NCBI GenBank assembly: GCA_036397035.1
Contig: DASWJS010000007.1
Location: 182,830-246,829 of the forward strand
Source of the DNA: DASWJS01 sp036397035
GTDB taxonomy: Bacteria > Actinomycetota > AC-67
DNA: 64,000 nt
Reading direction: 5' to 3'
The translations under genes were made by a program, and so were the position numbers. Shown in pieces: positions 23,741 through 32,498 of this stretch. The notes beneath the pieces were generated by a model, which was not told the origin of the DNA, made no database searches, and was given only the letters and a program-made list of their open reading frames with translations. The number at the start of each line of letters is the position of its first letter. The stretch's first letter is position 1.

Positions 23741-25126
23741 TTACGCGCGCGCGGCCTTCAGCAGCTCGGCAAGGGTGGACAGGAGCCCGCCGGCCACGAC
23801 GTCGAGGTCCGGGAGCATGTCCCAGTCGCCGGTGAGGCCGAAGCCCATGATCCCGCTCAGGCTCGTGACCGCGATCGACAGGCCGGAGGACTCGGCGAGC
23901 GGCATGAGCGGCACCGTCAGCGCGAGCCGCGCGCCGTCCATGTAGAGCGGGACTTGCGGGCCGGGCACGTTCGACACGGCAAGGTTGATGAACCGGCCGC
24001 GCGACATCAGGCGCGCGCCGAGCGCGTGCAGCGTGGGAGGCGCCCACGTGCCGAGGTTCATCAGGGCCGCCGCGCCGAGCGCCTGGTGCGACGCCTTCAG
24101 GTCCTTGGTAATCGCCGAGATCGCGCGCAGCCGGTGCACCTCGGTCATCGGGCCGACCGGCATGTTCACGAAGATGTTGGTGATCTGGTTGCCGTGCTGC
24201 TGGTCGGCGCGAACCGACACGGGGACCATGGCGCGGAGCGTCCTGCCTTGCGTCTGCTCGCCCCGGTCGACCAGGAACCGGTGCAGCGCGCCCGCGGCGC
24301 AGGCGAGGACGACGTCGTTGACCGTGCCGCCGAGCGCGTCCTTCACCTCCTTGAACTCGCCGACCGGCGCGTCGACGATCACGAACCGCCGGTTGGGCCC
24401 GATGGCGTGGTTGATCGAGCTGCCCGGCGCTTGTCCCTCCGAGACCAGCTCCGCCAGGCCGCCCGCGAGGTCCTGCGCCTGGTGCAACGCGATGCGCGGC
24501 GCGCGCACGATCTGCTCGGCGATGTCGAAGCCCGCGCGAATCGGGTTGGTGATCTGGTCGACGACGGCATCGGCGAGGAGCGCGCGCCCCGACGGCTCGG
24601 GCGCCGGCCGCCACGGGGGCGCGGGCTCGATCTCGCGCGGCTCGACGGTGAAGTCGAGCAGGATCGTGGCGATGTCGATGCCGCTCATGCCGTCGATCAT
24701 GCAGTGGTGCACCTTGCTGAAGATCGCGACGTGTCCGTCCTCCAGACCTTCGAAGAAATACAGCTCCCAGAGCGGCTTCGAGCGGTCGAGCGGGCGCGAG
24801 GCGATCCGCTGGCACGCCTCGGCCAGCTCGCGCCGCCCGCCCGGGGCCGGCAGGGCGGAGTTGCGGATGTGGAAGTCCAAGTCGAAGTGCGGGTCGTCCA
24901 CCCACACGGGGCGGCCCGCGTTGAAGGGCACGGGGACGACTTTCTGCCGGAAGCGTGGCACGAGGTGGATCCGCCTGCGCACGAGCGCCCGTACGTCGGC
25001 GAAGGTCAGCGGTCCCGCCGGCCTGGTCTCGGAATCGAACACGAGCAGTCCCCCGACGTGCATGTGGACCGAGGGCGTCTCCAGGTGCAGGAACTGCGCG
25101 TCCAGGGCGGTGAGGCGCTCGGGCAT
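23741..25126 (-). CDS. wax ester synthase/diacylglycerol acyltransferase (WS/DGAT)
   Basis: A 461-residue acyltransferase. The catalytic HHxxxDG is HHCMIDG (140-146), preceded by PLWELYFFEGL, and the later conserved motifs GTVNDVVLACAAGALHRFL and NLAVSNVPGP are present. It makes triacylglycerol or wax esters from acyl-CoA at the membrane, a typical storage lipid route of Actinomycetota. The start ATG follows AGGAGG. It sits between lysA and the sigma/ABC cassette on the opposite strand, interrupting the lysA-hom order seen in Mycobacterium. Confidence 0.94.
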   Translation of the reverse strand: MPERLTALDAQFLHLETPSVHMHVGGLLVFDSETRPAGPLTFADVRALVRRRIHLVPRFRQKVVPVPFNAGRPVWVDDPHFDLDFHIRNSALPAPGGRRELAEACQRIASRPLDRSKPLWELYFFEGLEDGHVAIFSKVHHCMIDGMSGIDIATILLDFTVEPREIEPAPPWRPAPEPSGRALLADAVVDQITNPIRAGFDIAEQIVRAPRIALHQAQDLAGGLAELVSEGQAPGSSINHAIGPNRRFVIVDAPVGEFKEVKDALGGTVNDVVLACAAGALHRFLVDRGEQTQGRTLRAMVPVSVRADQQHGNQITNIFVNMPVGPMTEVHRLRAISAITKDLKASHQALGAAALMNLGTWAPPTLHALGARLMSRGRFINLAVSNVPGPQVPLYMDGARLALTVPLMPLAESSGLSIAVTSLSGIMGFGLTGDWDMLPDLDVVAGGLLSTLAELLKAARA

Positions 25127-25186
25127 GGGGGATCCCCTCCTTGCGGCACAGCGTCGCCCGGCCTGGGCCCGCCGTCAAACCGGCGC

Positions 25187-25192
25187 TACCGT
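25187..25192 (+). promoter_or_regulatory. -10 box of a probable leaderless transcript
   Basis: TACCGT ends 8 bases before ATG 25201 and there is no ribosome site between. The transcript would start at or near the start codon of the sigma factor gene. Confidence 0.45.
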
Positions 25193-25200
25193 GAACCGTC

Positions 25201-25761
25201 ATGACGCTCGGCGACGACAGGAAAGGCGTGGGCGGGAGGCCGCAGGGGGAACCTTCGGATGCCCGGTTGCTGCACGACGTCGCCGCGGGGAATCGGAGCG
25301 CGCTCGAGACCCTGTACCGGCGTCACGCGCCGTGGCTCCTGCTTCGCCTGTCTCGCCGATGCGCCGACGAAGGGGTGGTGGAGGAAGTCGTGCAGGACAC
25401 GTTCCTGGCGGTGTGGAGGGGTGCCGGCCGCTACGCGGGTCGCGGTCAGGTCGGAGCGTGGATCTGGGGAATCGCCATCCGCCGACTCGTCGACCGGCTG
25501 CGGCGGCAGCCGCGCGTCCTGCGCGCCGTGCGTCAGGCCCACGAGCCGTCGGCGGAGGAGCGCGTGCTCTACGGCGTCGAGCACGGCGACCTCGGCAGCG
25601 CGCTCGAACGGCTCTCGCCGGAGCTGCGCGCGGTCGTACAAGCGACGATCCTGGACGGGCTGACGACTCGCGAGGCGTCGGCGCTGCTCGGCATTCCCGC
25701 CGGGACGGTGAAGACTCGCATGATGCGCGCGAAGGCGCAGCTTCGAGGAGAGCTCGCATGA
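25201..25761 (+). CDS. ECF-type RNA polymerase sigma factor
   Basis: A 186-residue sigma-70 family protein of the ECF class. Region 2: RNRSALETLYRRHAPWLLLR-type start with VVEEVVQDTFLAVWR; region 4: LERLSPELRAVVQATILDGL and the helix-turn-helix TREASALLGIPAGTVKTRMM. The following gene is its likely anti-sigma factor, overlapping by 4 bases, followed by an ABC ATPase and a permease. It probably controls this cassette in response to an envelope signal. Confidence 0.92.
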   Translation: MTLGDDRKGVGGRPQGEPSDARLLHDVAAGNRSALETLYRRHAPWLLLRLSRRCADEGVVEEVVQDTFLAVWRGAGRYAGRGQVGAWIWGIAIRRLVDRLRRQPRVLRAVRQAHEPSAEERVLYGVEHGDLGSALERLSPELRAVVQATILDGLTTREASALLGIPAGTVKTRMMRAKAQLRGELA

Positions 25762-26558
25762 TCTGGCACGCAGACGCCGAGATGCTGCGCGCCTACGCGC
25801 GCGGCGAGCTTGCCTGGGCATCCGCGGCGTCGTTGGAGGCACACGTCGAACGGTGCGACCGATGCACGCTGGCGGCCGGCGCGCTGGTCGATCGTACGAC
25901 GCTCGATCGCGCGTGGGCTCGGATCGACGACGAGCTGATCAGCAAGCCGGGGATCGTCGAGCGCGGGTTGCGCCGGCTCGCCGTCCCCGATCATCTCGCG
26001 CGGCTCTTGTCCGCGACGCCGTCGCTCAGCGTGTCCTGGCTGCTGGCGGTCGCGATCGCGTTCGGGTTTGCCGTGACGGCGGCGAACGCGGGGGGCCGCG
26101 GCGGGCTGCTCGTCTACATCACGATCGCGCCGCTGCTGCCGCTCGCCGGCGTCGCGGTCGCCTACGGACCGGGCGTCGACCCGACCTACGAGATCGGTCT
26201 GTCGGCGCCGCTGCGTTCGTTCCGGCTGCTGCTTCTCCGGTCGGCGGCCGTGCTGATCGCGACGCTCGCGATCGCCGCAGTGTCGAGCGTCTTCCTTCCC
26301 GCGGGTGCGGGGCTCGTCATCTGGCTGATCCCGTCGATCGCGGTGACCTCCACGGGGCTCGCCCTGGGATCGCGAAGGCCGCTGGTCGCCGCGGGAGCAG
26401 TGGCCGTTGCCTGGATCCTTGCCGCGTTCGTCGCCGAGGCGAGGAGCCAGGACGTGCTGCGCATCGCGCGGCTCGACGCGCAAGTGGCGCTGGCCGCGGT
26501 CGCGCTGGTGGCCGTGTCGGCGCTGTGGAGGCGCTGGCGGGCCGTGGAGGGCGATTAG
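25758..26558 (+). CDS. anti-sigma factor with zf-HC2 domain and five or six membrane segments
   Basis: A 266-residue protein. The start is a zinc anti-sigma domain: MIWHADAEMLRAYARGE, then HVERCDRC, the HxxxCxxC zinc motif. The rest is hydrophobic with segments around 95-112, 118-135, 150-175, 185-205 and 235-255. It should hold the ECF sigma factor at the membrane until a signal arrives. The large membrane part is unusual (most have one span) and may sense the substrate of the neighbouring ABC system. Its ATG overlaps the sigma stop. Confidence 0.88.
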   Translation: MIWHADAEMLRAYARGELAWASAASLEAHVERCDRCTLAAGALVDRTTLDRAWARIDDELISKPGIVERGLRRLAVPDHLARLLSATPSLSVSWLLAVAIAFGFAVTAANAGGRGGLLVYITIAPLLPLAGVAVAYGPGVDPTYEIGLSAPLRSFRLLLLRSAAVLIATLAIAAVSSVFLPAGAGLVIWLIPSIAVTSTGLALGSRRPLVAAGAVAVAWILAAFVAEARSQDVLRIARLDAQVALAAVALVAVSALWRRWRAVEGD

Positions 26559-26561
26559 CGC

Positions 26562-27428
26562 ATGAGCGGCGCCGCAATCGAGATTAGAGACGTAGAGGTT
26601 CGGTACGGGTCGAAGCGCGCGATCGCGGGCGTCGGCGCACAGGTCGGCGTGGGCGTGACCGGGCTGCTCGGTCCGAACGGGGCCGGCAAGACGACGCTGC
26701 TGCGCGTCCTTGCAACCGTCGCCGGCTACGACGCGGGCTCGATTCGCATCCTCGGGTTCGATCCCGAGAGCGGCGCGGAGCGAACCGAGATCCGGCGCAA
26801 GATCGGCTACATGCCGCAGGAACCGGGCTTCTATCAGCGGTTCACGGCATACGACTTCGTCGATTACATCGCCATCCTGAAAGAGATGACCGATCGCGGC
26901 GTGCGGCGCGGCGAGGTGCGTCGCGTGCTCGATGCCGTGGGGCTCGGCGACGTGATGGGGACGCGGATCAGGGCGCTGTCGGGCGGGATGCGCCGCCGCG
27001 TCGCCCTGGCGCAGGCGCTGCTCGGTAGTCCGCCCGTCCTGTTGCTCGACGAGCCGAGCGCCGGTCTCGATCCGGAGCTTCGGCTGCGGTTTCGCGACCT
27101 CATCTCGAGCCTCGGCGAGGACCGCGCGGTGCTGCTCTCGACGCACCACACCGAAGACGTGGCCGCGCTGTGCCGGGACGTGATCGTGCTGCACCGCGGC
27201 TCGATCCTGTTCCAGGGGTCGCCGGCCTCCCTCGCGGCGACGGCGCGCGGACGTGTGTGGTTGAGCGACACGCGTCCCGAAGCCGGCGCCGGCCTCGCAT
27301 GGAGAACCGGCGACGGGAAGGTCCGCTCTATCGGCGCTCGCCCTTCGGGCGCGATCGCGGCCGAGCCCACGATCGAGGACGCCTACCTGCTGATGGTCGG
27401 CGCGAGCGGCAGCGAGGACGCGGCATGA
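26562..27428 (+). CDS. ABC transporter ATP-binding protein
   Basis: A 288-residue ABC ATPase of the drug/lantibiotic exporter type. Walker A is GPNGAGKTT, Q loop GYMPQEPGFY, signature ALSGGMRRRVALAQALL, Walker B PVLLLDEPSAGLD and H loop STHHTEDV. The C-terminal extension (about 220-288) is typical of CcmA/NatA-like subunits. It starts 3 bases after the anti-sigma gene and overlaps the next gene by 4 bases, so it pairs with the membrane protein encoded there. Confidence 0.93.
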   Translation: MSGAAIEIRDVEVRYGSKRAIAGVGAQVGVGVTGLLGPNGAGKTTLLRVLATVAGYDAGSIRILGFDPESGAERTEIRRKIGYMPQEPGFYQRFTAYDFVDYIAILKEMTDRGVRRGEVRRVLDAVGLGDVMGTRIRALSGGMRRRVALAQALLGSPPVLLLDEPSAGLDPELRLRFRDLISSLGEDRAVLLSTHHTEDVAALCRDVIVLHRGSILFQGSPASLAATARGRVWLSDTRPEAGAGLAWRTGDGKVRSIGARPSGAIAAEPTIEDAYLLMVGASGSEDAA

Positions 27429-29107
27429 CCGGGGTCGCGACGTCGCGCGGACCGCTTCGACTCGAGCGGCTTCGGCGAAGCGCCGACGAGCGTCGCGCGG
27501 CCCGCGCGTTGCTCGACGGCCCCGTTCGGTGGCGCGTCGCCGTTCGGATCGCCGGCTTCCTCGTCCGGCGGGCGCGCCGCTCGATCTTCGCCTACCTCGC
27601 CTGCGCCGCCGCGCCGGCGATCCTGCTGACGGCAGTCGCGGACGTCATCCCGTTGCTGCACCGCGACGACGCGTGGATCGGCGTGTCGATCTACCCGCTG
27701 TGCGGGATGGCGATGGTGCTCCAGAACGCGGCGGCCATCCGCGCGCGCCGGGACGCGACCGGCACGCGCGGCGTGCCGAGCAGTGCGGCCACCGTGGCGA
27801 TGAGCCTGGTGATCTCCTCCCTCTGGTACGCGGGCCTTGCCGGCGCCGTCGCCGGTGCGGAGGTCGTGCTGCTGAAGGTGCTGGGCGGCGTCGGGTCGCC
27901 CGCGCCGCTTGAGATCCTGACGGTCGTACCGGCGGTGTTCGCGGCCGGCGGGCTCGGCGTCGCGGTCGCGTACCTGTTCCCGTCACGGCTGGTCGCCTTC
28001 GTCGCCGTTGCCGGCCTGATCACGCTGCACGTCGTGCTCGGGCTGGGCTATGTCGCCAAGTGGTTCGGCCTCCTGGCCGCTCCCGAGTTCGCCCCGCTTC
28101 CCCGGGAGGTCGTCGCCCGGCCGGTGGGCGCTCACCTGGTGTACCTGGCCGGGCTTGCAATGGCCTTCGGCGCGTTCGCGCTGCTCCGCGCGGGCGCCGG
28201 CGAGCGACGCTTGCTGGCGGCGGTGACCGCGCTGGGCGTGATCGCCGCCGGCGCGATCTCGACCGTGGAGGGGCTGGGCCACACACGCGCTTCGACGATC
28301 GCGGCGCGGCCGCGCGCGTGCCGGACAATCGACCGAGTTTCGGTCTGCGTCCACCCCGGATACGAGGGCTACCTCGACCTGGCAGAACCCATCGTGAGGC
28401 GAACGCTCGTGCGCGTCCCGGCCGCTGCGCGTCCGGCCATGACGATCGAGCAGGACCTCGGCGCGCTGGGCGTCTGGCTGAGTTATTCGGACCTCGGCTT
28501 CGGGAGCGCGTGGTCGAGGCACGGCGAGCAGGACCTGATGCTCGGTCTGTCGGTCGGGGTCCGGGCAGTCGGGTTCCCGCTGGGCGTGGCCACCTACCCG
28601 ACCCGGGCGGCGCGAGGGGCCGCAGGGTCGATCGCACACCCCATGCCGACGAGGTGCTACGCCTACGACGAAGCGCGCGCCGTCGTCGCTTTGTGGCTCG
28701 CGATGCAGGCGAGTCGCGAAGCGCGGACGCAGTTGCTGCGCGAAGCGAGCTGGCATCCAGGTCCGAGCGTGTACGGATCGAAGCGGCGGCCGCGCCTCTA
28801 CTATGTCCCGTGGGCGCTCGGCCTCGGCAATGCGCGGGGCACGTGGCTGGGGAGCGCCGAGCTTGCCGTCGCGCTCGCGCTCGAGCGCCGCGACAACGCG
28901 GCGCTGATGGTGACGAAGCATTGGGAAGTGCTGACCGATCCTCGCACGACCACGCAGGAGGCCGAGAGCATCCTCGGCCTTCGGCTGGCGACGTTCGGGG
29001 AGCAGCTCGTGAACCGGGGGCTGTCGGGCCGCTGGCTCGAGCGCTTCGAAGCCCGGGACGGCCGCCGGGCGACGCCCCATTGCCGCGACCTCCAGCGAAC
29101 AGGCTGA
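27425..29107 (+). CDS. ABC-cassette membrane protein with large C-terminal soluble domain
   Basis: A 560-residue protein. The first 285 residues hold about seven membrane segments (for example LACAAAPAILLTAVADVIPL, LVAFVAVAGLITLHVVLGLG and LLAAVTALGVIAAGAISTVE). The last 275 residues are soluble and probably outside, beginning with a cysteine pair (CRTIDRVSVCVHPGYEGYL) and containing HPMPTRCYAYDEA and MVTKHWEVLTDPRTTTQEAE. I do not recognise this domain; it could bind or process an exported or antimicrobial compound. The ATG overlaps the ATPase stop. It ends the sigma/anti-sigma/ABC cassette inserted between lysA and hom. Confidence 0.7.
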   Translation: MTGVATSRGPLRLERLRRSADERRAARALLDGPVRWRVAVRIAGFLVRRARRSIFAYLACAAAPAILLTAVADVIPLLHRDDAWIGVSIYPLCGMAMVLQNAAAIRARRDATGTRGVPSSAATVAMSLVISSLWYAGLAGAVAGAEVVLLKVLGGVGSPAPLEILTVVPAVFAAGGLGVAVAYLFPSRLVAFVAVAGLITLHVVLGLGYVAKWFGLLAAPEFAPLPREVVARPVGAHLVYLAGLAMAFGAFALLRAGAGERRLLAAVTALGVIAAGAISTVEGLGHTRASTIAARPRACRTIDRVSVCVHPGYEGYLDLAEPIVRRTLVRVPAAARPAMTIEQDLGALGVWLSYSDLGFGSAWSRHGEQDLMLGLSVGVRAVGFPLGVATYPTRAARGAAGSIAHPMPTRCYAYDEARAVVALWLAMQASREARTQLLREASWHPGPSVYGSKRRPRLYYVPWALGLGNARGTWLGSAELAVALALERRDNAALMVTKHWEVLTDPRTTTQEAESILGLRLATFGEQLVNRGLSGRWLERFEARDGRRATPHCRDLQRTG

Positions 29108-29155
29108 AATCCCCCGCAGGCGCCGGTTATGGCGTTCGGTCCGCGCCTGCGCCGG

Positions 29156-29161
29156 TAGACT
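29156..29161 (+). promoter_or_regulatory. -10 box of hom, probable leaderless transcript
   Basis: TAGACT ends 9 bases before ATG 29171, with no ribosome site between. The same box at the same 9-base distance occurs before prfA, and TAGCCT at the same distance before the phosphatase gene at 55005. Confidence 0.5.
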
Positions 29162-29170
29162 CTGCGGACC

Positions 29171-30463
29171 ATGTCACGGCCGATCAGGATCGGGCAGCTC
29201 GGGTGCGGGATCGTCGGATCGGCGGTCCTGCGTCAGTTGCACGCGAACGCGACGGAGATCGAGCAGCGCCTCGGCGCGCGCATCGAGGTCTCGACGGTCG
29301 CGGTGCGTTCGCTGACGAAGGAGCGCGACGTGCCGGAGGGCACCGCCGCGCTGCTCACGACCGACGCGCACGCGGTCGTGAGCCATCCGGAGGTCGACAT
29401 CGTCGTGGAGGTCATGGGCGGCATCGAGCCCGCCCGCACGCTGTTGCTGGAGGCGATCGACAACGGCAAGCACGTGGTCACCGCCAACAAGGAGCTGCTC
29501 GCCTCGCTCGGGCAGGAGCTGTTCGACGCCGCGGACGGCAAGGGGCTCGACCTGTACTTCGAAGCGGCGGTGTGCGGCGGCATCCCGCTCATCCACCCGA
29601 TGAAGGAGTCGCTCGCCGGCGAGCGCGTGCACAAGGTGATGGGCATCGTCAACGGGACGACGAACTTCATCCTGACGCGCATGGCCGAGGAAGGACTGGA
29701 GTTCGGCGACGCGCTCGCCGAGGCCGAGCGGCTCGGGTACACCGAGCTGGACCCGTCGGCCGACATCGAGGGCTTCGATCCCGCGGCCAAGTGCGCGATC
29801 CTGGCCAGCATCGCGTTCAACGCGCGCGTCGTCGCCGGCGACGTCTATCGCGAGGGGATCGCCGACATCACCGCGCGCGACATCGCCTTCGCCAAGCGGC
29901 TCGGCTACACGGTCAAGCTGCTCGCCATCGCGGAGGAGCAGGACGGTGAGATCGCGGCGCGCGTGCACCCGGCGATGATCCCGGAGACCCATCCGCTCGC
30001 CGCGGTGCGCGAGAACATGAACGCGGTTTTCGTCGTCGGCGAGCGCGTCGGCGAGCTGATGTTCTACGGGCAGGGCGCCGGCGGCGGGCCGACCGGGTCC
30101 AGCGTCGTCGGGGACGTCGTCGACGTCGCGCGCAACATCATCACCGGCGGCCGCGGCCCGGGCTGCACCTGCTACGAGGACAAGCCGGTGCGGCCGATCG
30201 AGGGGATGTACTCGCAGTACTACATCTTGCTGAACGTGGCCGACGAGCCGGGCGTGCTGGCGACGGTCGCGCACGCCTTCGGCGACAACAACGTCTCGAT
30301 TTCGAGCGTGTGGCAGGAGGGCAGCGCGGACGAGGCGCAGCTCGTCATGATCACGCACCGCGCGCTGGAGCAGGACTTGCAGGCGACGCTGACGCGCCTG
30401 CGCACCACGCCGCAGGTGTCGGCGATCGAAAGCGTCATGCGCGTCGAGGGGGGAGAGGCGTGA
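29171..30463 (+). CDS. hom: homoserine dehydrogenase
   Basis: A 430-residue enzyme that reduces aspartate semialdehyde to homoserine. The Rossmann start is IGQLGCGIVGSAVL, followed by the catalytic region TANKELLASLGQELF, EAAVCGGIPLIHPMKESL and GIVNGTTNFILTRM. The C-terminal ACT domain (YYILLNVADEPGVLATVAHA) is the place of feedback control by threonine. It is followed by thrC and thrB, giving the complete homoserine-to-threonine branch. A TAGACT box 9 bases before the ATG suggests a leaderless transcript. Confidence 0.97.
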   Translation: MSRPIRIGQLGCGIVGSAVLRQLHANATEIEQRLGARIEVSTVAVRSLTKERDVPEGTAALLTTDAHAVVSHPEVDIVVEVMGGIEPARTLLLEAIDNGKHVVTANKELLASLGQELFDAADGKGLDLYFEAAVCGGIPLIHPMKESLAGERVHKVMGIVNGTTNFILTRMAEEGLEFGDALAEAERLGYTELDPSADIEGFDPAAKCAILASIAFNARVVAGDVYREGIADITARDIAFAKRLGYTVKLLAIAEEQDGEIAARVHPAMIPETHPLAAVRENMNAVFVVGERVGELMFYGQGAGGGPTGSSVVGDVVDVARNIITGGRGPGCTCYEDKPVRPIEGMYSQYYILLNVADEPGVLATVAHAFGDNNVSISSVWQEGSADEAQLVMITHRALEQDLQATLTRLRTTPQVSAIESVMRVEGGEA

Positions 30464-30479
30464 GCGCTCCCGTCGAGCC

Positions 30480-31547
30480 GTGACCCACGGCGGGCCTCCG
30501 CACCAGTGGCGGGGCGTGATCGAGGAGTATCGCGACCGGCTGCCGGTCTCGGACACGACGCCGGTGATCACGCTCCGCGAAGGCGGGACGCCGCTCATCC
30601 ACTCCTCGGTCCTGTCGGCTCGCGTCGGCGCGGACGTCTTCCTCAAGTACGAGGGCGCGAACCCGTCCGGCTCGTTCAAAGATCGCGGGATGACGATGGC
30701 GATCTCCAAAGCGGTCGAGGAAGGCGCCAAGGCGGTGATCTGCGCCTCGACCGGCAACACGAGCGCGAGCGCCGCCGCGTACGCGGCGAAGGCCGGCATC
30801 GAGTGCGCGGTGCTCGTCCCCGCCGGCAAGATCGCGCTCGGCAAGCTGGCGCAAGCCTTAGTCCACGGGGCGCGGCTCATCCAGGTGGAGGCGAACTTCG
30901 ACCAAGCGCTCACGGTCGCGCGCGATCTCGTCGAGCGCTACCCGGTGACGTTGGTGAACTCGATCAACCCGTACCGCATCGAGGGCCAGAAGACCGGCGC
31001 GTTCGAGATCTGCGAGGCGCTGGAGCGCGCGCCCGACTACCACCTGATCCCGGTCGGCAACGCGGGCAACATCACCGCGTACTGGAAGGGCTACAAGGAG
31101 GAGCGAGAGGCGGGGAACATCTCGTTCCTTCCTCGGATGTTCGGCTTCCAGGCGGCCGGCGCCGCGCCCATCGTGCTCGGCCGTCCGGTGGAGAGCCCCT
31201 CCACCATCGCGACCGCGATCCGCATCGGCAAGCCTGCGTCCTGGGAGAGCGCGGTCGAGGCGGCCGAGTCGTCCGAAGGCTCGATCACGTCGGTGACCGA
31301 CCGCGACATCCTGAGCGCCTACCGGATGCTCGCCCGCGAAGGCGTGTTCGTGGAGATGGCCTCGGCGGCGTCGGTGGCGGGTTTGCTGCAGATCGCCGGG
31401 GCCGGGACGATCGTGGCCGGGACCACCGTCGTGTGCGTGCTCACCGGTCACGGGCTGAAGGACCCCGACTGGGCGATCGCCGGCGCGCCGCAGCCGAAGG
31501 TGCTGCCCGCCGACGCCGACGCGTGCGCGCAGGAGCTGGGCCTGTAG
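30480..31547 (+). CDS. thrC: threonine synthase
   Basis: A 355-residue PLP enzyme making threonine from O-phosphohomoserine. The PLP lysine lies in NPSGSFKDRGMTMA, the phosphate loop later in PVGNAGNITAYWKGY, and CASTGNTSASAAAYA is also typical. It starts at GTG 30480, 16 bases after hom, and its TAG shares a base with the thrB start. Sequence and order match M. tuberculosis ThrC. Confidence 0.97.
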   Translation: MTHGGPPHQWRGVIEEYRDRLPVSDTTPVITLREGGTPLIHSSVLSARVGADVFLKYEGANPSGSFKDRGMTMAISKAVEEGAKAVICASTGNTSASAAAYAAKAGIECAVLVPAGKIALGKLAQALVHGARLIQVEANFDQALTVARDLVERYPVTLVNSINPYRIEGQKTGAFEICEALERAPDYHLIPVGNAGNITAYWKGYKEEREAGNISFLPRMFGFQAAGAAPIVLGRPVESPSTIATAIRIGKPASWESAVEAAESSEGSITSVTDRDILSAYRMLAREGVFVEMASAASVAGLLQIAGAGTIVAGTTVVCVLTGHGLKDPDWAIAGAPQPKVLPADADACAQELGL

Positions 31548-32404
31548 TGGTTCGGGTGCTCGCGCCGGCGACGGTGGCGAACCTCGGCCCCGGGTTCGAC
31601 GCGCTCGGCCTGGCGCTGGACTGGTACGACGAGGTCACGGTCGAGCCGATCGAGCGTGGCCTGGAGATCACGGCGAGCGGGCCCGGCGCGGACGCGGTCT
31701 TGACCGACGAGACCAACGGGATCGCGCGGGGCGTGCGGGCGCTGCTCGGCGACGAGACCGGCCTTCGCGTCCACCGCCGCGCCGAGGTCGCGTTCGGCCG
31801 CGGCTTCGGATCGAGCGCGATCTCCTACGTCGCCGGCTTGGTCGCCGCGCGCGCGCTGTCGGGAGGCGACGACTCCGACGACCGGCTCCTGGCCGAGGCG
31901 ACGCGGCTCGAAGGACATCCCGACAACGTCGCGCCCTGCCTGCTGGGCGGGATCACCGTCTGCGCGGGCGGACGAGTCGCGCGCCTGGACCCGCCCGCCG
32001 GGATCGGCGTGCTGACGTGCGTCGCGCCGGGCGGCCTGGTGACGGCCGAGGCGCGGGCGGTGCTCGCCGAGACCGTGTCCCGCGTCGCGGCCGTGGACAA
32101 CGTGGGGCGGGCCGGCCTGCTCGTCGCGGCGCTGGCGAGCGGCCGCGCCGACCTGCTGTTCGAGGCGACGGCCGACCGACTCCACCAAGACGCGCGCTTC
32201 GAGCTGATGCCCGAAAGCGCGGCGCTCGTGCGGGGCCTGCGGGCGGGAGGCTTCGCGGCCTTCCTGTCCGGCGCCGGGCCGAGCGTGAGCGCGCTCGTCG
32301 ACGACGCCCGCGCCGCGGCCGCTCGGACCCTCGCGAGTATCCTCGCCGAGGGCTGGACGGTTCGCGTCGTGCCGATCGCCGCGCGCGGCGCGCACGTCGC
32401 CTGA
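31547..32404 (+). CDS. thrB: homoserine kinase
   Basis: A 285-residue GHMP kinase phosphorylating homoserine. Motif 1 is APATVANLGPGFDALGLAL and motif 3 is FLSGAGPSVSALV. Motif 2, the ATP loop, reads GRGFGSSAISYVAGL; most ThrB proteins have G-L-GSSAA, so the inserted Phe and the Ile after SSA are slightly unusual. HPDNVAPCLLGG is present. GTG 31547 overlaps the thrC stop, which supports co-translation. Confidence 0.94.
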   Translation: MVRVLAPATVANLGPGFDALGLALDWYDEVTVEPIERGLEITASGPGADAVLTDETNGIARGVRALLGDETGLRVHRRAEVAFGRGFGSSAISYVAGLVAARALSGGDDSDDRLLAEATRLEGHPDNVAPCLLGGITVCAGGRVARLDPPAGIGVLTCVAPGGLVTAEARAVLAETVSRVAAVDNVGRAGLLVAALASGRADLLFEATADRLHQDARFELMPESAALVRGLRAGGFAAFLSGAGPSVSALVDDARAAAARTLASILAEGWTVRVVPIAARGAHVA

Positions 32405-32498
32405 ACTCGTCGTTCGTTGTGGGCCCATCGGGCCTGACCTAGACTGCACGCGAAGGACCGATCCCGCCGTTCGCCGATCACGGGAGTCGACCGACCCA

